Notes: generated from the letters alone by a model not told the origin. 42,588 nucleotides of DNA from Tubiluchus corallicola (GCA_030141605.1 JAQGDQ010001401.1:1-42588); one strand, 5' to 3'. Shown: positions 1 to 11,469, numbered from the stretch's first letter. A program made the numbers and translations.

Positions 1-183
1 TTTGTAATTTATTGTCCACTTCAGCATAAATACATTATCGCATTGTAACTATATTTCAAATCAATTACATGTATTACATTTCAAATCAATGTAATTACAA
101 TAATTATAAAAGAACTATATTAATGTAGTTACTAACTATATAATACTATTAATAGTATAATACTTAATAGTTCATGCAGCACT
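1..183 (+). repeat. AT-rich dispersed repeat, copy 1 (truncated)
   Basis: Starts with the TTTGTAATTTATTGTCCAC motif and runs to TTCATGCAGCAC. It belongs to a family of about 170-210 bp with four more copies at 2211-2418 (-), 18211-18422 (+), 26773-26943 (+) and 40738-40917 (-). The other copies continue past this point into GTGGTCAAGAAGCAAAG; this one stops where the large inverted repeat begins, so it is cut at the boundary. No ORF or clear terminal inverted repeats are visible. It looks like a non-autonomous element, class unknown. Confidence 0.7.
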
Positions 184-553
184 ACAAATGAGAAGCGATG
201 GAGTGTATCTTACTTCATATGGCAGAGTAGTATCCAGGAGAATAAATGGATACAACTTGCGTTTTTACTAAACCAGGCCTTTCCGGGGCTAAGTCGTAAT
301 AGGGCCAAAAAAACTCTGATTTGCTATAACATAATAATATAAAAACCACTGAAAAACGACATTTAAACCAACAATGTTTTAATTCAGTGAAGTTAATGTA
401 TCGCCTGAATAAAGTCATGATCAGCATTTTTACTGTTTCAGCATTATCTCAAAAATATTTTTTCCAGTATTTTATGCACAAAGTCACGAATGTACTAGGC
501 ATAGAAATGCTGACTGCCCCACTGATGGTCCACGAGCAATCGTGAGAGCAGTG

Positions 554-630
554 CAGATCGTCATATTGCACTAAGCAATCATATCAATTAGGTTATCGCT
601 CGGCGAAAATCGACCGGGACCTGGATTTTT
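554..630 (+). repeat. Short dispersed repeat S, copy 1
   Basis: Contains CGTCATATTGC, CTAAGCAATCATATC, CTCGGCGAAAATC and CGGGACCTG in this order. The same blocks recur at 21188-21266 (+), and the mirror copy is at 20003-20079 (-). The element type is unknown and no coding potential is seen. Confidence 0.6.
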
Positions 631-714
631 AGGCTAGAAATTTTGCATCAGGATTTTGATTATCAAGTTTGATTCCTAGGTTAGGCCTAAAAACAAGCAC
701 AAAAACCATAGTTT

Positions 715-3567
715 AAAAACGAAGAAGTGTGATACTAGAGAACCTAAACTATGTACAAGTAGTATGAACTCACTATATACACAGTATGCGTACGAATTTG
801 GCTAGTTCACAGAGTAATAGTTTATAAAAGTACGTCCACTATATCACTATACGCATAATTAATGGTCAACTTACTTCACTTATACACTAGTAATATAATA
901 ATTAATGATAACAATCTCTTGATCTATTCCTGTTCTTATTTTGTTTTTGGCAACCTGCAGCAATAAGGTGAATCAACGTCGAACTGAAATAAGGTCAAAG
1001 TGTGCAAAGAGGAAGTGAGGAAATTCGCGTATTGTTACGTACTTCGTTTTTGCGGTTAGCTGCTGCGCTAGCGGCGTCAAACGGCGGATGATTAAAAAAT
1101 ATGAGCGGCGCTTTGACTGTAATAATAATATTCTTAAGTTCGCCAATAATGTTGGCATACGCACAATTTCGTTAAGCTAAAATCACTGTTTGTTCAGTGA
1201 TAATAAAAAAGAGGAATAATGTCATACATGCATCCCTGTTCGTTCAATGTGATTTTATAGCCAACTCCAACTCATATGAAATGCCAATGTATGATTATAT
1301 GCTTTTTAAACATCTTTTAACTTGGAATTAACAAAACATGCAGTTGCTTAGATTAAGTTTTGTTCTGGAAAAATTATTTGCTCTTTTGAAAAAATCGATT
1401 TTTTTTCTATGAAAGATATTACACATGAAAGTCAGGCCTAATATTTCTTCAAGTGATATTTCCTGATAAGAACATATTAAAAAGGAATGTTTTTTAGAAA
1501 AAAAATTTCTCCAGAAATAGAATACTACATGAGCCAGGTATTTGCAAACTTTCTTTATGATCAACTTTCTTAACTTTTTTAATAAATAAACCTATTAATT
1601 TTCATGAGATATGAATTTTTGTTCTAACTACAAATTATTCTTAATGCCCTATGTTTGCTTAAATAATATTCAAAAATATAACAGCTGCTGTTGTAGGCCT
1701 TGCAGTCTTTGCTTAGTGTACAAAATATTCAACTTGTAACAAAAGGTACAAAACTGTGTTATAATTAGCAAGCATTTTGTTATAATTACCTGGCTGCATC
1801 CTCGGGAAATTAAAAAAGATATTTTTTATTTGTGTTTTTGCAACTCACTGCTGAGCAATTTATGAGCACCTGTCGACCGGCCTGACTTTGGTGGTTTCAT
1901 CAATTTATCTGCTACAGTACACATTAGTGTACAAACAGCTTGCGCTGTAGTTTACCTGACAACAACAGTCCGTACTGCTGTGCCGCTAGGGCGACACTGA
2001 CTGCGCGAATGGAAACAAACAAAAAGATTTCCCCTATTGCTAAGTGCAAAGTTGTTGTGCACGTGTTACAATATTTTGCGTTTTTGAGGAAATTAAAGTT
2101 TAGATTTGTGGACAATTTTCTCTGCAGAACTTTTAGCGTCCTGCATATTCCAGGATTTTATAAAAAATACTGCTTAATTTAATTGCAGGCACCATAGCTT
2201 CTTTCTTTTGTTGTCTTACAACCTTTGCTTCTTGACCACCGTGCAGCATAAACTATTAAGTATTAATTATACTATTATGTTGTTAGTAACTATATTAATA
2301 TAGTTCTTTTATAATTATTGTAATTACATTGATTTGAAATGATACACATGTAATTGATTTGATATATGGTTACAATGTGATATTGTAATTATGCTGAAGT
2401 GGACAATAAATTACAAAAATTTATCTGCATTATACACACTTTGTGTAGCAGCTATAGGTGGCTGTGTGAATTCATGGTGTGTGGCTGCCAAATTTTCGAC
2501 ATTTAGGAGGCATTTGGAAGTTTTTTAGGGACTGAAATTAGGTTTATTTATAGGTACATTATAATTTGGGTTTGTTAGCTTTTATTTTACGCTTTAATCA
2601 CAAGCGCGACATCAATGTATTATTTGCGGTTAACGATGCTATTAATGATTATGCAGGTCGTATGAAGATTAGTTTCTCGTAAGGGAAATTAGGACGTAAT
2701 TAGAACGCTGTTTACTTCTACGTAAAGATACTACATTTTAAAAATTAAAGAAATATCCATGAATACTCTTAGCAATATGATTCCACAGTAAAGAGTTGTA
2801 TTGCACAGAAATTTAGAATGTTAATGTTGTTGTAATCTACTCAGTATAAGGTCTAAGGAAACATAAAGCATTCGAAGCATAAAGATTCTGCAGGCCTATG
2901 TTAAGAAATGTAGACTTTTTGATTTTGTAATGTTTGATTACCTACATCAACATTAATTTCACGAGCTTTGAAAGAGTTGGTAAAGTTCATGTAGTTTTTT
3001 AATGATAAAGTAATTACCTTCAGTTAGTTGTGTGGTTTATTTTAACTTTTGATTGAATCATAAAGTGTAGAGACGTATATTAGCAGAAATGACTTTAGAA
3101 TCTCAGTCTTGAGTAAGACTTAATTTTAATGAACACATGGGATGAGAGAATAAATTGTTTGCTAGTGCACACCAAGTTATGGCAACAACAATGTAACTTT
3201 GATGCCGCTAACGTAGCAGCTAATCACAAAAACGAAGTACGTAACAATACGCGAATTTCGTCACTTCCTCTTTGTACACTTTGACCTTATCTCCATTCGA
3301 CGTTGATTCACCTTATTGCTGCACGTAGCCAAAAACGAAATAAGTACAGGAATAAATCTAGAAATTGTTATCATTAATTATTAATTACTAGTGTATAAGT
3401 GAAGTAAGTTGACCATTAATTATGCGTATAGTGATATAGTGGACGTACTTTTATAAACTATTACTCTGTGAACTAGCCAAATTCGTACGCATACTGTGTA
3501 TATAGTGAGTTCATACTACTTGTACATAGATAGTTTAGGTTCTGTTAGTCTTACACTTCTTCGTTTT
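715..3567. mobile_element. Foldback-type element with ~360-bp terminal inverted repeats
   Basis: The segment 715-1080 is repeated in inverted orientation at 3200-3567. Shared blocks include AAACGAAGAAGTGT at the outer ends, CAGTATGCGTACGAATTTGG, CATAATTAATGGTCAACTTA and the inner TAGCTGCTGC / GCGGCGTC-like ends. About 2.1 kb lies between the inverted ends, including a copy of the AT-rich dispersed repeat. No transposase ORF is visible, so it is a non-autonomous foldback or MITE-like element, or a pair of inverted insertions. I could not fix a target-site duplication. The mirror copy in the right IR1 arm is 17127-19918. Confidence 0.6.
2211..2418 (-). repeat. AT-rich dispersed repeat, copy 2
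   Basis: Reverse-complement copy of the family at 1-183. It runs from the CTTGACCACCGTGCAGCA side to GGACAATAAATTACAAA. It is nested inside the foldback element at 715-3567, and its mirror partner is 18211-18422. Confidence 0.7.
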
Positions 3568-4082
3568 ACTCTGTGAACTAGCCAACAAGTAACAACAACA
3601 ATAACAATGTAACAACACACACTGTTCACTTTATTCCAGACTCAGAGGCACACAATTTGCTTTTTGCAGCCTCTTTTTTCTCTTCTCTCCCTTCTGTTTC
3701 TTTGAGTGCCTCATGTTGTTTTTTATACCAGGTTCTATGCATCCAGGAAGTAATTGGGTAAAAACTAGGTAAATACGGTCTAGCTCATGACGTTTCACAA
3801 TAGTTTGAGCCTTGTACAGTTTTGACAAAAATAAGGAAATGACTTAGAGACATATTACTACCGAGAAAAAATTTTAAATACAAAATGAAAACATGCAAAA
3901 CTGTCCGGGGAAAATCAGCGACCCTATAACAGGGTAATCTGGCTGCATCTGTGACATGCTAGTGTAGTTTCTTGGCTCAAAAGTTAAATACAAAATCCAA
4001 AAACCTGCCCGGAAACTTCCAGCCCTGCTTTCATTAGTTTGGATAATTATACGAGTGTTTTCTTCTGTTTGAAGGAACAAAA
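3568..4082 (+). other. Region upstream of AAMP exon 1
   Basis: About 0.5 kb between the foldback element and the AAMP start codon. It should hold the promoter and 5' UTR of the gene. I see no TATA box at a convincing position. The ORFs here on the - strand are mirrored in the right arm but resemble nothing I know and are probably chance. Confidence 0.4.
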
Positions 4083-7000
4083 ATGTCGGAAGGCGATCAT
4101 CTTCCCAGCAACAACCGTCATTACTTCCAAGCTGAAGAAATTGAAGAAGTGATTGAAATTGATAATGAACATCAGCCAGACTTAGGTAAGTTCATGGACA
4201 TCATAGCGCTTGTGATTCTTAACCACAATTTTTCGTGAATTTCTTAGACATCTGCTACTAAGAAAGATGTATTGAACTAAATGAGGTTGTGAAAGACATG
4301 TATGAATACACGTTGTAGTTGAATACTTTGTAGAAAACGAATAAAACACTATACTACATATCTGCACAAGACTGAAGCGTTTATTAGACGACATACACAT
4401 ATGTAGAATGACTGCATGAGGTTGTAGTTGAACACTTTGTGGAAAACGAATAAAACACTATACTACATATCTGCACAAAACTGAAAAACGTTTATTAGAC
4501 GACATACACATATGTAGAATGACTGCTACACTGAACACTGAGAACACGAGTGTCCTGCACTGATCACTGAGAGTCAGACAGTAACATGACATGGGTATCA
4601 CGACTGCTGCACTCCACTGAGTGTGAGAGTCACGTGAGTATCACGACTGCTGCACTCCACTGAGTGTGAGAGTCACGTGAGTATCACGACTGCTGCACTG
4701 CACTGCACTGAGAGTGTGAGTTAGACAGGTGTGTAGCACGACTAGCACGACTTCTGCACTGCATTGAGAGTGAGACAGAGAGTGACTAGAAGTAGAATCC
4801 AGTCAGTATATATAGGTATAGGTAATGCAAACTTGGCTTCGCAAAAACCATTACAGTAAAATAGGGAGAGATCCAGTGAGTATGCATATTCACTGGACCG
4901 AACAATTATACTAGGGGTGAGTTTAGCTAGTAAAATGTAAAGTGATTAGTCAATAGATGGCAGCACCTAAAATATAGAGCCACAACTTCCACAGAGGTGA
5001 TATAATAGAATACTCGAGTGTTTGAAAATCTTTCAGTGTTTTTTAGAAAATTTACTTCAATAAAAAAGACTTCATAGAACTGTTATTTCCATCCTTTATC
5101 AACCAAGCAGCCGAAATTCGACTCTCAAGTTCCTCCTGGTGACTTCAAAAACCTGTATTTGTATTTGTCGTTTTGTATTCCTTACTCCTTTCATAACATA
5201 TTCTTTGCAAAATATTATAACTATACGTATACAAAATTTCTCTCCATTAACACAAACTATTTTATAATTATTAATTACACTCCTGCAAAAATGAAAATAT
5301 AATCACCTCTCAAAAAACTAAAACTATAATATGTAAACCTACTCCCATGACCCTCTTTCTCCAAACTGTTTTTTACCGCTATCCTGTTCTTACTGACCTA
5401 CCTAACTTTTCCTTTTTCATATTTATTAAATAATTCTTTTCTCTCTAGTACAAACTACATATACTAACAATTGCCGAGTGCCACTTGCTGGTCGGCCGCT
5501 GGTTTGCGATATACTTCAGTACAAGCTAAAGACGTGCTCGCACCCAGCATAACCTCTTTGGTTATCGCATTACAAGGACCAATTTTTACATTGGTTTTCA
5601 TAAACTACTAGGGAAAAATGCACAAAAGTACGTTTATATATAAACAATAGTTGTCAAAATCAACTGCCTTTGGTTTTGTAATAACAGGTTAAAGAAAATG
5701 GATAGGATAGGATAAAACATGATGCATTAAAGGGGGATTACACAAATCCAAGTTAAGGGTTACTGCATCCAAATCCACAGTTGTATTATCTGTAGTATTT
5801 TCAAGAAACACGAGACCTTCTAGTAGAGAGAACTGCAGGGCCTGTGGCCCGTTTCAGCTCGACAAATAGTTGAAAAGGCCTGGCTTGGCCGATGAAAGTC
5901 CATTTTAAAGCTGGTGTTTGGGCTGCCTGTGTTGAAAAATTAACAGGGGCCCATCTGAAAATGCTGTACTTGTCCTAGGTTTATGCAGGTCGCTTTCTCG
6001 TCTGATCACCGAAGTTAAGCAACGTAGAGCTTGGTTAGTACTTGGATAGGTGACCGCCTGGATGGGAATACCAGGTGCTGTAGGCTTGCGGGATGTCCAC
6101 ACTGTATCTCGACACTAGGTGGAGGAGCTGCACAAGGCAGCCAACGGCTAGAGGGCGGAGGAGGTCAAGTGACCCAACTGCCATGTGTAGAGGAGTAAAC
6201 CTTCCAATTCAGGAGTGGACCCCGAAGGCGGACCAGTGCAGCATGCTCACTGACTCCGGCAGCTCCTGCAGCCAACCTGGTGCCAAACGTATCGCTCCGC
6301 TTTCTTTTGGACTACACCAGGGAGGAAGAGAGGGGGTTCCTGTTGTCTGGGCAACTCAGGATCTCCAAACACCTTGCCCAGGCGTGCGCCCTGTAGAGGC
6401 CACTCCAGTGGTTCAAGTATCAGATTGCTCAGCCACAGTCGATGCTGCAGCTCCATCAATGTGATCAATAACTGACTCTCTTGGGGCACATTCCATTGTC
6501 TTCCGAGACAGAAGGATGCCAACAACATGCCTGCCAACAAAAATTAAGTTGTAATTTGTAATCAGAAGCTGGTGATGAAATCGTCACATTCCATACATAT
6601 ATAATGCGATTCTTTTCTTTAGCGGATGACGTGGCTGATGTTGAGATTGATGAAACCTATGATGCTGATATTGATGATGACGGCAACACGGACGGCAATG
6701 GTAGTTCTATGGAAGACGTACAAGATGATTCTGTCACAACTTTTGCAAAACATTCTGGTGAGTATGTAGGCTACACTTGCACAAAATGTCAGATGTCTAA
6801 AACTGTTCACACTTAATGGTTGTGGTCAGTCTCAAAGTTTATTTCAGACTAGAAACTTTTTGTCAATCTCAAAGTTTATTTCAGTCTAGAGCCTTTCGGT
6901 CAGTCTCAAAGTTTATTTCAGACTAGAACCTTTCGATCAGTCTCAAAGTTTATTTCAGTCTAGAGCCTTTCGGTCAGTCTCAAAGTTTATTTCAGACTAG

Positions 7001-10000
7001 AACCTTTCGGTCAGTCTCAAAGTTTATTTCAGACTAGAAACTTTCGGTCAGTCTCAAAGTTTATTTCAGACTAGAAACTTTCGGTCAGTCTCAAAGTTTA
7101 TTTCAGACTAGAAACTTTCGGTCAGTCTCAAAGTTTATTTCAGACTAGAAACTTTTGGTCAGTCTCAAAGTTTATTTCAGCCTAGAACCTTTTGATCAGT
7201 CTCAAAGTTTGTTTCAGACTAGAAACTTTCAGTCAGTCTCAAAGTTTATTTCAGACTAGAACCTTTTGGTCAGTCTCAAAGTTTATTTCAGACTAGAGCC
7301 TTTCGGTCAGTCTCAAAGTTTATTTCAACCTAGAGCCTTTCGGTCAGTCTCAAAGTTTATTTCAACCTAGAGCCTTTCGGTCAGTCTCAAAGTTTATTTC
7401 AACCTAGAGCCTTTCGGTCAGTCTCAAAGTTTATTTCAGCCTAGAACCTTTTGGTCTCTCAACTATCAGCTAAAAGTTAAATTAGTGTAGAGTAAAAAAT
7501 TGGCGTAATAAAATATTGACAATCAAATCAAATTGTCCTCATAGATGACAGTAGCAAACTGCAAATGTGGTTTGGACAGTCAGTGTAGTGCTATGGGACT
7601 AGTATACAAACTCACTTGTAACATCTGTGAAGAGTGCTGCGTTGGTCAGACCAGCAGTTAGAGATCTTGTTATGGAGCATGTGAAAGTTAGTTATGAAGT
7701 TGCAACTGAACACTTGTAGAAAACAACTAAACACCATATTACATGTTTGCACAAAAACTGAAACACTTTTATTACACTACAGAGTTATATGTAACATGAC
7801 TGCTAAACTACACTGAGGACCAGAGTGTCCTGCACTGATCACGAAGAATTAGACAGTGTGTGGCACGACTGCACGTCACTGAGAGCGTGACAGAGAGACA
7901 GTGGCTAGAAGAGAAATCTAGCCAGTATATATAGGTAGAGAACTATGCAAAAACTTGGCTTCACATATCCCATTACAGTAAAAATGGGGGAGATCCAGTG
8001 AGTTTGCATATTCACTGGACCGAGCAATTGTACTAAGGGTGAGTTTAACTAGTAAAATGTTAAAGTAACTAATCAATAGATGGCAGCACCTAAAATATAC
8101 AGTTACAACTTTCACAGAGCACTTCAAAGACATGTAAAATGGAAAGGTGAAACTCTACCTATAGGAAGAATACTATAAACTGCATACTCAATGTTCAGAT
8201 TTAACTTTCAATGCAAAAATGTCGTACAAACAAGAGACTCTCTCTGTTTAAGCATTATATACACTTTGAACCAGAACTTGTTAAACTGATAGTGGGTGGG
8301 GGCTGTTGTCTTAGCTTTTACTGTAATCTTAGAGAAAATAACAATTATAATTTGTTTATTTTGTAATTTTGTTTAAAAGTGTGTCACATAGCAATTGTAT
8401 TTAATGTAACATTTTTTTTTCAAATATTTTGTTGATAAACTGCTAGCACATCAGAAACAATCAATCAATCAATCAATAATCTTATTCATAACAATTTCCA
8501 CACTATAAGTAGTTTGTGTCCCTCTTTAAAACCCAGTAGTTTACGTAACTACCCACTTTGGCTTTTTGAAAGTCGGATATGACAAAATAGTCTAAGTTTA
8601 TTAAAACATAAGAAAACTTTTCACTTAGATAAAGGTTAAAAAGTTGGCTTGAAATTTTATATCTCTTACATTCTGTCTTATTGCACACTGGGTTTATATT
8701 AGTAGTAACGCTGTATAAAGCTTGGAAATTTAAACTCCCGCGATGATCGTTAGATGCAGCCATGTTAACAGTGAGTCGTGTGAACAAGCCTTTTGTAAAG
8801 TTTGAAAACGCAATCACAGCATTCGTAGTGAACACTTCACTAGCTAAGCAGAAGTATAAATTAGTTCATCTTGCCATTAAAATTAGTAGACCGTTTCTTG
8901 GTGAGCCAGTGACATTCTTAGTGCACCGTGAAACGGTGATACAGTGACGTTTCTTCAGTTGGCACGAACATTTTAAATAACAAAGAATTGTCTTTCCGTT
9001 ACGTATGTCTTTCAAACAGGTAAGCGTAATGCAGTGTAACATTGTATGAGAAAATTTTAGGGACACACTTTAGGGACACACATTTTAGGGACACACATTT
9101 TAGGGACACACACTTTAGGGACACACACATTTTAGGGACACACATTTTAGGGACACACATTTTAGGGACACACATTTTAGGGACACATTTTAGGGACACA
9201 CATTTTAGGGACACATTTTAGGGACACACACTTTAGGGATGCACATTTTAGGGACACACACTTTAGGGACACACATTTTAGGGACACATTTTAGCGACAC
9301 ATTTTAGGGGCACATTTTAGGGGCACACATTTTAGGGACACATTTTAGGGACACACATTTTAGGGACACATTTTAGAGACACACATTTTAGGGACACACA
9401 TTTTAGGGACACACACTTTAGTGACACACAGTTTAGGACACACAGTTTAGGACACACAGTTTAGGGACACACATTTTAGGACACACAGTTTAGGGACACA
9501 CAGTTTAGGGACACACATTTTAGGGACACACATTTTAGGGACACACATTTTAGGGACACATTTTAGGGACACACATTTTAGGGACACACACTTTAGTGAC
9601 ACACATTTTAGGACACACAGTTTAGGGACACACACTTTAGTGACACACATTTTAGGACACACAGTTTAGGGACACACACGTTAGGGACACACTTTAAACG
9701 TTTCTTTTCTTTTAAGTTTGTTTTTTCCTTTTTTCTTCTCTGCTTTTTCTTGCTCGAAATTTAATTATTTAATGTTTAAAACTATTTTATGTTTTTGACT
9801 GACTTACCGCCTTTACATTGTTGACGTCACGTCTTTCATTATATTTTTAGTTTTATGTCAATTTTACACTGCAGTAATTTCACTTTTAGCTGGTGAAGGT
9901 CACCAATGGCTTCTAGTTTCAAATCAACTTTGGGGCTTCAGAGCACTTTTGCGGGTTTTTGAGAAATGGCACCTTTCGAGAAAGCGCTCACTTACATGAA

Positions 10001-11469
10001 GCATTTGAATAGCAAATGTTCGTTTAGTGATAATGCAACGAGCTCTGCACTGCTGCCCTTTATTTGCCACTGTGGAGAAAGTTTTTGCACAAATGGTTTT
10101 ATAAGTTTCGGTTTACATGCTGCAAATCCGTTGAGAAGGTGAGAATGTGTCAGTTTGAAAGAGGTGTATTATCATTTTCACTTTATTAGTTTTTCCATGC
10201 CGCTTTAATATGGCAAAACTTCATTAATGTGATTGTTCCTATGTATATTATAGTGCACAAAAGTGAAGTAAAGACGACATAAAAATAGCAAAAGCTCTTT
10301 GATCACACACTAGTACCTGAAGCAAAAGTTTTGACCTAATTAAATAGAGTTATTTGAGTCATTTGCTGACGGTTTTCTTATATACATTGAATAGAAGCGG
10401 TACCGGATGTTTTTGAGTCAGTTAAGCGACTCTGATTCCATTAACTGCGCACCTAATAAACGTCGCCCACCATAGTAGTGTATTACTATCATTACAGGTA
10501 CATCTGATAAATCGTTCTGCAAAATGCTTTGCTTGGCCGAATGGTACCATCAGTGTGGGGCAAAATGTGTGTGCTCTGTAGGGCAGCTTCCATAATTATA
10601 ACAGACTTGTCCAGTGTAGTCAAAGAATTTCATACAAACAAAGACAGTCTGTGGTACCCGAAATTTGTTATAACGTGGTCCACTATTGGCAAAGGTTTGC
10701 TGTATGGACCAGCATCATACAGCCTGCCATTACGATGTCAAGCGGGGAGATAGCATTTCGCCCGTGTTACACTATATTAGCGTAAATAAACATTCATGGG
10801 ACGATTCATGTAAGATTCATCTAATGGTCGTCAAGATTACTTTTTATACATTTAAGCACGCTCCTAGTATCCAAGGCCTTGCTATGATTTGTTGATGATT
10901 GTGGCAGCGTTAGATCAATCTTATCAAGGATAAACATCTCGGATGAGATACTAGGCTGGTGTAGGTCTTTTAGAGATGCTGAGGTTCCTGTACAGCCTTC
11001 CTCAGCGAAATGGCTAACCAAAAGTGATTTTCTAGTGGTCCCCCATCCATTTCTTAATCAAATTCAGCATTGCCCAATATTGGTCCTGTAATATCTTAGC
11101 AATAAAGTAATTAATTAAAGTAATAAAGCAATTCAGTAATTACGTGGGGTGGTTGCTCTTTCCTGCTGCATAATGTGGTTTTTACTGGTAACTGGTAAGT
11201 AGGAATCCAGTCAGCTCGTTGATGCCTAATGTAGAGATGCTAAAAAGACAACATAAGAAGCCGCTCGTTATAACTAAACTGCGATAATCTATAGACTAGG
11301 ATTGGTATTTCTTCTTCTTTTACATTTTTCAGTTATTATTTTATCATTTTAGGAAGCGTGTTTTGTGTTAGTATGGCCACAAGTTCTAATCTAGCCGTAA
11401 CAGGCGGGGAGGATGACAAAGCGTACGTATGGAGATTGACCGATGGTGATGTGTTCTTTGAATGTACTG
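4083..11469 (+). CDS. AAMP: AAMP-like WD40 protein, exons 1-3 (gene truncated)
   Basis: Angio-associated migratory cell protein homologue, a cytoplasmic WD40 beta-propeller protein of about 430 residues in vertebrates. Exons: 4083-4185, 6623-6757, 11353-11469, joined by phase-1 GT-AG introns (donors GTAAGT, GTGAGT, GTAAGA). Exon 1 begins MSEGDHLP and carries the acidic [10 protein letters not shown] stretch typical of the family N-terminus. Exon 2 is acidic ([10 protein letters not shown]) and ends in the conserved [20 protein letters not shown] block. Exon 3 encodes the start of the first WD repeat, SVFCVS ... [16 protein letters not shown], close to the vertebrate sequence. The start ATG follows AACAAAA and opens the conserved N-terminus. 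Only about 118 codons are present. The remaining WD repeats should follow exon 3, but the sequence turns into the inverted arm 72 bp after the exon 3 donor. Identification is by recalled family sequence. Confidence 0.9.
4288..4993 (-). mobile_element. Solo LTR A (left arm), TSD GAGGT
   Basis: A 706-bp element bounded by TGTGAAAG ... CTTCCACA and flanked by a perfect 5-bp duplication GAGGT (4283-4287 and 4994-4998). Read on the - strand it has LTR architecture: TGTGGAAGTTGTGG start, CTATATATACTG TATA-like box, a tandemly repeated middle (GCAGTCGTGATACTCACGTG units), an AATAAA signal in CTAATAAACG, and a CTTTCACA end. The U5 part including the AATAAA is duplicated in tandem (about 110 bp). No internal retroelement coding sequence is present, so this is a solo LTR. 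It lies about 100 bp inside AAMP intron 1, antisense to the gene. Confidence 0.88.
4999..5994. other. AAMP intron 1, unassigned sequence
   Basis: About 1 kb between solo LTR A and the 5S-derived SINE. It is AT-rich, with a GC-richer patch near 5470-5570 (GTCGGCCGCTGG, GCTCGCACCCAGC). No convincing exon, RNA gene or terminal repeat. The whole stretch is mirrored at about 14700-15695. Confidence 0.5.
5995..6526 (+). mobile_element. 5S rRNA-derived SINE (5'-deleted copy)
   Basis: 5999-6085 matches the 3' two thirds of eukaryotic 5S rRNA: CGTCTGATCACCGAAGTTAAG, GGTTAGTACTTGGAT, GGTGACCGCCTGG, ATACCAGGTGCTGTAGGC. These cover the box A, intermediate element and box C region of the pol III promoter. 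About 440 bp of non-5S body follows, ending before ATGCCTGCCAAC (6527-6538). In the mirror copy that 12-mer flanks both sides. Here the first ~30 nt of the 5S head and the upstream target duplication are deleted. A GATG insertion disrupts the 3' helix region. A 5S head with a body and target duplication is the SINE3 type. The body family is not recognised. Confidence 0.8.
6822..7455 (+). repeat. 37-bp minisatellite, ~17 copies
   Basis: Unit TCAGTCTCAAAGTTTATTTC followed by AGACTAGAACCTTTCGG, period 37 bp (unit starts 6826, 6863, 6900 and so on). It lies in AAMP intron 2, 65 bp after the exon 2 donor. The mirror array at 13457-13829 has about 10 copies. The difference of 7 units (259 bp) exactly accounts for the coordinate-sum shift from 20653 to 20912 between exon 2 and LTR B. 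Confidence 0.93.
7680..8116 (-). mobile_element. Solo LTR B (left arm), TSD GAGCA
   Basis: A 437-bp LTR of the same family as LTR A, bounded by TGTGAAAG ... CTTTCACA. It is flanked by the 5-bp duplication GAGCA (7675-7679 and 8117-8121). On the - strand it has the CTATATATACTG TATA-like box and a TAATAAAAG polyadenylation signal in the expected order. It lacks the internal tandem expansions of copy A. No internal coding region. It is antisense to AAMP within intron 2. Confidence 0.88.
8503..9052 (-). repeat. Dispersed repeat R, left-arm copy
   Basis: Mirror copy at 11869-12420 (+), a diverged homologue at 29480-29960 (+), and a fragment at 21440-21545. The best-conserved core is ATGGCTGC, then TAACG-TCATCGCGGGAGTTT, then TTTATACAGCGT. 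On the + strand, 9012-9028 contains ACAGGTAAGCGTAATGC, a consensus-like 5' splice site that recurs in the fragment at 21440-21545. Overlapping ORFs of 61-110 codons exist on both strands but are broken in the homologue at 29.5 kb, so I do not call a protein. Confidence 0.65.
9053..9696 (+). repeat. 14-16-bp minisatellite with TTAGGG core (left arm)
   Basis: About 640 bp of units of the type TTTTAGGGACACACA(T), with shorter 14-bp forms (TTTTAGGGACACAT) and CTTTAGGG or GTTTAGGACACACA variants. Long open frames across it are a by-product of repeat length. The mirror array at 11542-11868 is half as long. The two arrays face each other across the 1.85-kb IR1 loop, so the inverted repeat turns round within or next to this satellite. 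Confidence 0.93.
9697..11352. other. IR1 loop: AAMP intron 2 remainder
   Basis: Single-copy sequence within the window. I see no other exon, RNA gene or transposon terminus in it. Short ORFs near 10.5-11.0 kb have no recognisable motif. It ends at the TTTTATCATTTTAG acceptor of AAMP exon 3. Confidence 0.6.

Larger units (their letters stand above)
176..9696 (+). repeat. Left arm of large inverted repeat IR1
   Basis: The reverse complement of this arm is found at 11542-20457. Paired landmarks have coordinate sums of about 20633 near the outer ends, 20694 around AAMP exon 1 and the first LTR, 20653 around exon 2, and about 20914 at the second LTR. The shifts come from indels and VNTR copy number. 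Everything inside the arm is mirrored: AAMP exons 1-2, two solo LTRs with their target duplications, the 5S-derived SINE and the minisatellites. The arms are not identical; substitutions and indels are scattered throughout. The duplication is therefore younger than all these insertions, or the arms are two alleles joined by assembly. Confidence 0.93.

Noticed and set aside
3921-3950. ATAACAGGGTAAT, resembling part of a homing endonuclease (I-SceI) site
   Set aside because: Only 13 of 18 positions match, the rest differs, and no such nuclease gene is near. Treated as chance.
6093-6540. ORFs of 123 and 97 codons on opposite strands
   Set aside because: They lie in the body of the 5S-derived SINE and are broken differently in the mirror copy.
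8503-8947. 110- and 61-codon ORFs in repeat R (mirrored at 11970-12318)
   Set aside because: Conserved between arms only because the arms are duplicates. The independent copy at 29.5 kb does not keep the frame.
8999-9662. Open frames encoding Cys/Lys/Val-rich peptides (and 11735-11944)
   Set aside because: They are read-through of the TTTTAGGGACACACA minisatellite, with length set by unit periodicity. No start context or conserved domain.
9053-9696. Telomere end or internal telomere fusion
   Set aside because: The unit is 14-16 bp with a TTAGGG core, not a hexamer array, and it sits within an intron.
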